In this document: positions 62,876 through 64,000 of the stretch, in pieces | Numbering within the stretch: the stretch's first letter is position 1 | Layout of the letters: each line of letters opens with the position of its first letter | NCBI GenBank assembly: GCA_026003335.1 | Contig: BPHB01000001.1 | Location: 446,591-510,590 of the forward strand | Origin: Chitinophagales bacterium | GTDB lineage: Bacteria; Bacteroidota; Bacteroidia; Chitinophagales; CAIOSU01 | Direction of reading: 5' to 3' | Length of the DNA stretch: 64,000 nucleotides | The notes under the pieces: model-generated | What the model was told of the DNA's origin: nothing | Database searches by the model: none | What the model saw: the letters and a program-made list of their open reading frames with translations, nothing else | Made by a program: the position numbers and the translations under genes

Positions 62876-64000
62876 ATGAAGGTATATGATACTGCCCACA
62901 TTAAAAACATTGTGTTACTGGGACATGCCCATGCTGGCAAAACCACCCTCACTGAAACGATGATTTATGAAGCAGGACTAATCACCCGCAGGGGAAAAGT
63001 GACCGAAAAGAATACCGTTTCTGACTATCACGAGCTGGAACAGGAGAGAGGCAATTCTGTATTTAGTACACTGACTTTTACGGAATGGCGAGGGAATAAA
63101 ATAAACATTATTGATACGCCCGGCTACGATGATTTTATTGGCGAAATCATTGCTCCCCTCAGAGTTGCCGACACTGGCATTCTGCTGATTAATGCTCAAT
63201 ACGGTGTGGAAGTGGGTACGGAGCATATTTGGGAATATGCCGAAAAATTCGGCACCCCTTTGATTCTGGCAGTAAACCAGATTGACCGGGAAGAAGCCAA
63301 TTTTGAGTTATGTGTTGAGCAAGCCAAACAGCGGTTCGGCAATAAGGTTACCGTTGTTCAATATCCGCTGAATCCCGGGCTCGGATTTGACTCGGTGATT
63401 GATGTGCTAAAGATGACCATGTATAAATTTCCGCCTGAAGGAGGCAAACCGGAAAAGCTTCCTATTCCCGATAGTGAGCGAGAACGCGCTAAGCAACTGC
63501 ATAATGAACTGGTAGAGCTGGCTGCCCAGGAAGATGAAAAGCTGATGGAACTATATTTTGACAAAGGCGAGCTGGATGAAGACCACATGGTGCAGGGTTT
63601 GCGTATGGCTATGATTAAGAGAGATATTTTTCCCCTGTTTTGTATTTCTGCTGAACGCAACATGGGCAGTGGCCGTCTGATGGGCTTTATCAACAATGTG
63701 GCCCCTTCGGCAGCAGATATGCCCCCGGCCCGCCTGACAAATGGCCAGACCCTTCCTTGCGATCCCAATGGCCCTCCCTGCATCTTTATCTACAAAACCA
63801 TTTCCGAGCCCCATCTGGGTGATCTCTCCTTTTTCAAAGTCATGTCCGGAGAAATTAAATCCGGAATGGAACTGGTAAACTATCAGAGTGGCCAAACGGA
63901 GCGTTTAAACCAGCTGTTCGTCATGGAAGGGAAAAAACGCGAGCCGATTTCTTCCCTCAATGCCGGAGACCTTGGGGCCGTGGTTAAACTGAAATCCTCG
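62876..64000 (+). CDS. EF-G-like translational GTPase, N-terminal 375 residues (runs off window)
   Basis: Hand-translated from the ATG at 62876; the frame is open to the window edge. G1 is GHAHAGKTTLTETMIYEAGL near residues 16-35, G3 IIDTPGYDDFIGE near 82, and G4 is NQID near 139, in VNQIDREEANF. The last one departs from the common NKxD; NQxD is, as far as I recall, normal for this EF-G-like group in Bacteroidota, not for true EF-G. SAERNMGSGRLMGFINNV and NVAPSAADMPPARLTNG follow the G domain, and FIYKTISEPHLGDLSFFKVM marks domain II. Probably not the main elongation factor but the paralogue (EF-G2-like), whose role is unknown. Confidence 0.92.
   Translation, partial: MKVYDTAHIKNIVLLGHAHAGKTTLTETMIYEAGLITRRGKVTEKNTVSDYHELEQERGNSVFSTLTFTEWRGNKINIIDTPGYDDFIGEIIAPLRVADTGILLINAQYGVEVGTEHIWEYAEKFGTPLILAVNQIDREEANFELCVEQAKQRFGNKVTVVQYPLNPGLGFDSVIDVLKMTMYKFPPEGGKPEKLPIPDSERERAKQLHNELVELAAQEDEKLMELYFDKGELDEDHMVQGLRMAMIKRDIFPLFCISAERNMGSGRLMGFINNVAPSAADMPPARLTNGQTLPCDPNGPPCIFIYKTISEPHLGDLSFFKVMSGEIKSGMELVNYQSGQTERLNQLFVMEGKKREPISSLNAGDLGAVVKLKSS

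Noticed and set aside
1-64000. CRISPR arrays, insertion sequences, prophage or integrase genes
   Set aside because: No regularly spaced direct repeats, transposase motifs or phage structural genes were seen on either strand by reading.

Overview
The window is a 64 kb piece of chromosome from a member of the Bacteroidota, probably near Chitinophagales, Saprospirales or Sphingobacteriales; I cannot fix the family. The grounds are five proteins with C-terminal type IX secretion (T9SS) sorting domains, two TonB-dependent receptors with carboxypeptidase-regulatory N-termini, several families largely confined to this phylum (DUF3822 beside rsmD, DUF4920, DUF3078, DUF4294, DUF1571), and repeated TAnnTTTG promoter elements of the Bacteroidota sigma factor. 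Gene density is high. Housekeeping genes are mixed with lineage-specific envelope genes. I saw no prophage, insertion sequence, CRISPR array or rRNA.

Layout. 1-4.6 kb: 5' part of sahH (minus), a divergent T9SS CRTAC1-like FG-GAP protein, an orphan ArsR regulator, and a gene-poor gap of about 750 bp. 4.6-14.5 kb: an M19-like dipeptidase with an S1P-lyase-like PLP enzyme, DUF4920, a membrane protein, DUF3822-rsmD, DUF3078, an L,D-transpeptidase, serS and an M48 lipoprotein protease. 14.5-25.3 kb: uvrA, an ECF sigma factor with a small partner, two phosphodiesterase-fold proteins, ppk1, ppx, rdgB and ilvE. 25.3-37.3 kb: a DUF1571/LysM protein, two T9SS proteins, two tandem TonB-dependent receptors (the second frameshifted), a ceramidase-like hydrolase and a fold-III PLP enzyme. 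37.4-42.6 kb: tRNA-His, a cysteine-cluster protein, a TauD-type dioxygenase, an FAD oxidoreductase and the aguB-aguA pair. 42.6-51.6 kb: a six-gene minus-strand operon of a double-length D-Ala-D-Ala ligase, a PASTA protein, a T9SS protein, a DCC protein, a seven-heme TPR cytochrome and MltG. 51.8-64 kb: a T9SS-exported amidase with dockerin and cohesin-like domains, a TolB-like lipoprotein, a membrane-anchored kinase-like protein, DUF2461, MiaE, galK, gamma-carbonic anhydrase, a family 9 glycosyltransferase, DUF4294, an EGF-like lipoprotein and the 5' part of an EF-G-like GTPase.

How the genes work together. Three themes stand out. The first is peptidoglycan and cell envelope: tandem Ddl, PASTA protein, MltG, L,D-transpeptidase and secreted amidase. 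The second is phosphate: glpQ-like phosphodiesterase, ppk1 and ppx. The third is possible sphingolipid or amino-alcohol metabolism: the S1P-lyase-like enzyme, the ceramidase and the two receptors upstream of it. The most unusual items are the fused double Ddl and its operon, and the amidase that combines dockerin and cohesin-like modules with a T9SS tail. All functional calls come from motif recognition by eye, without database searches.
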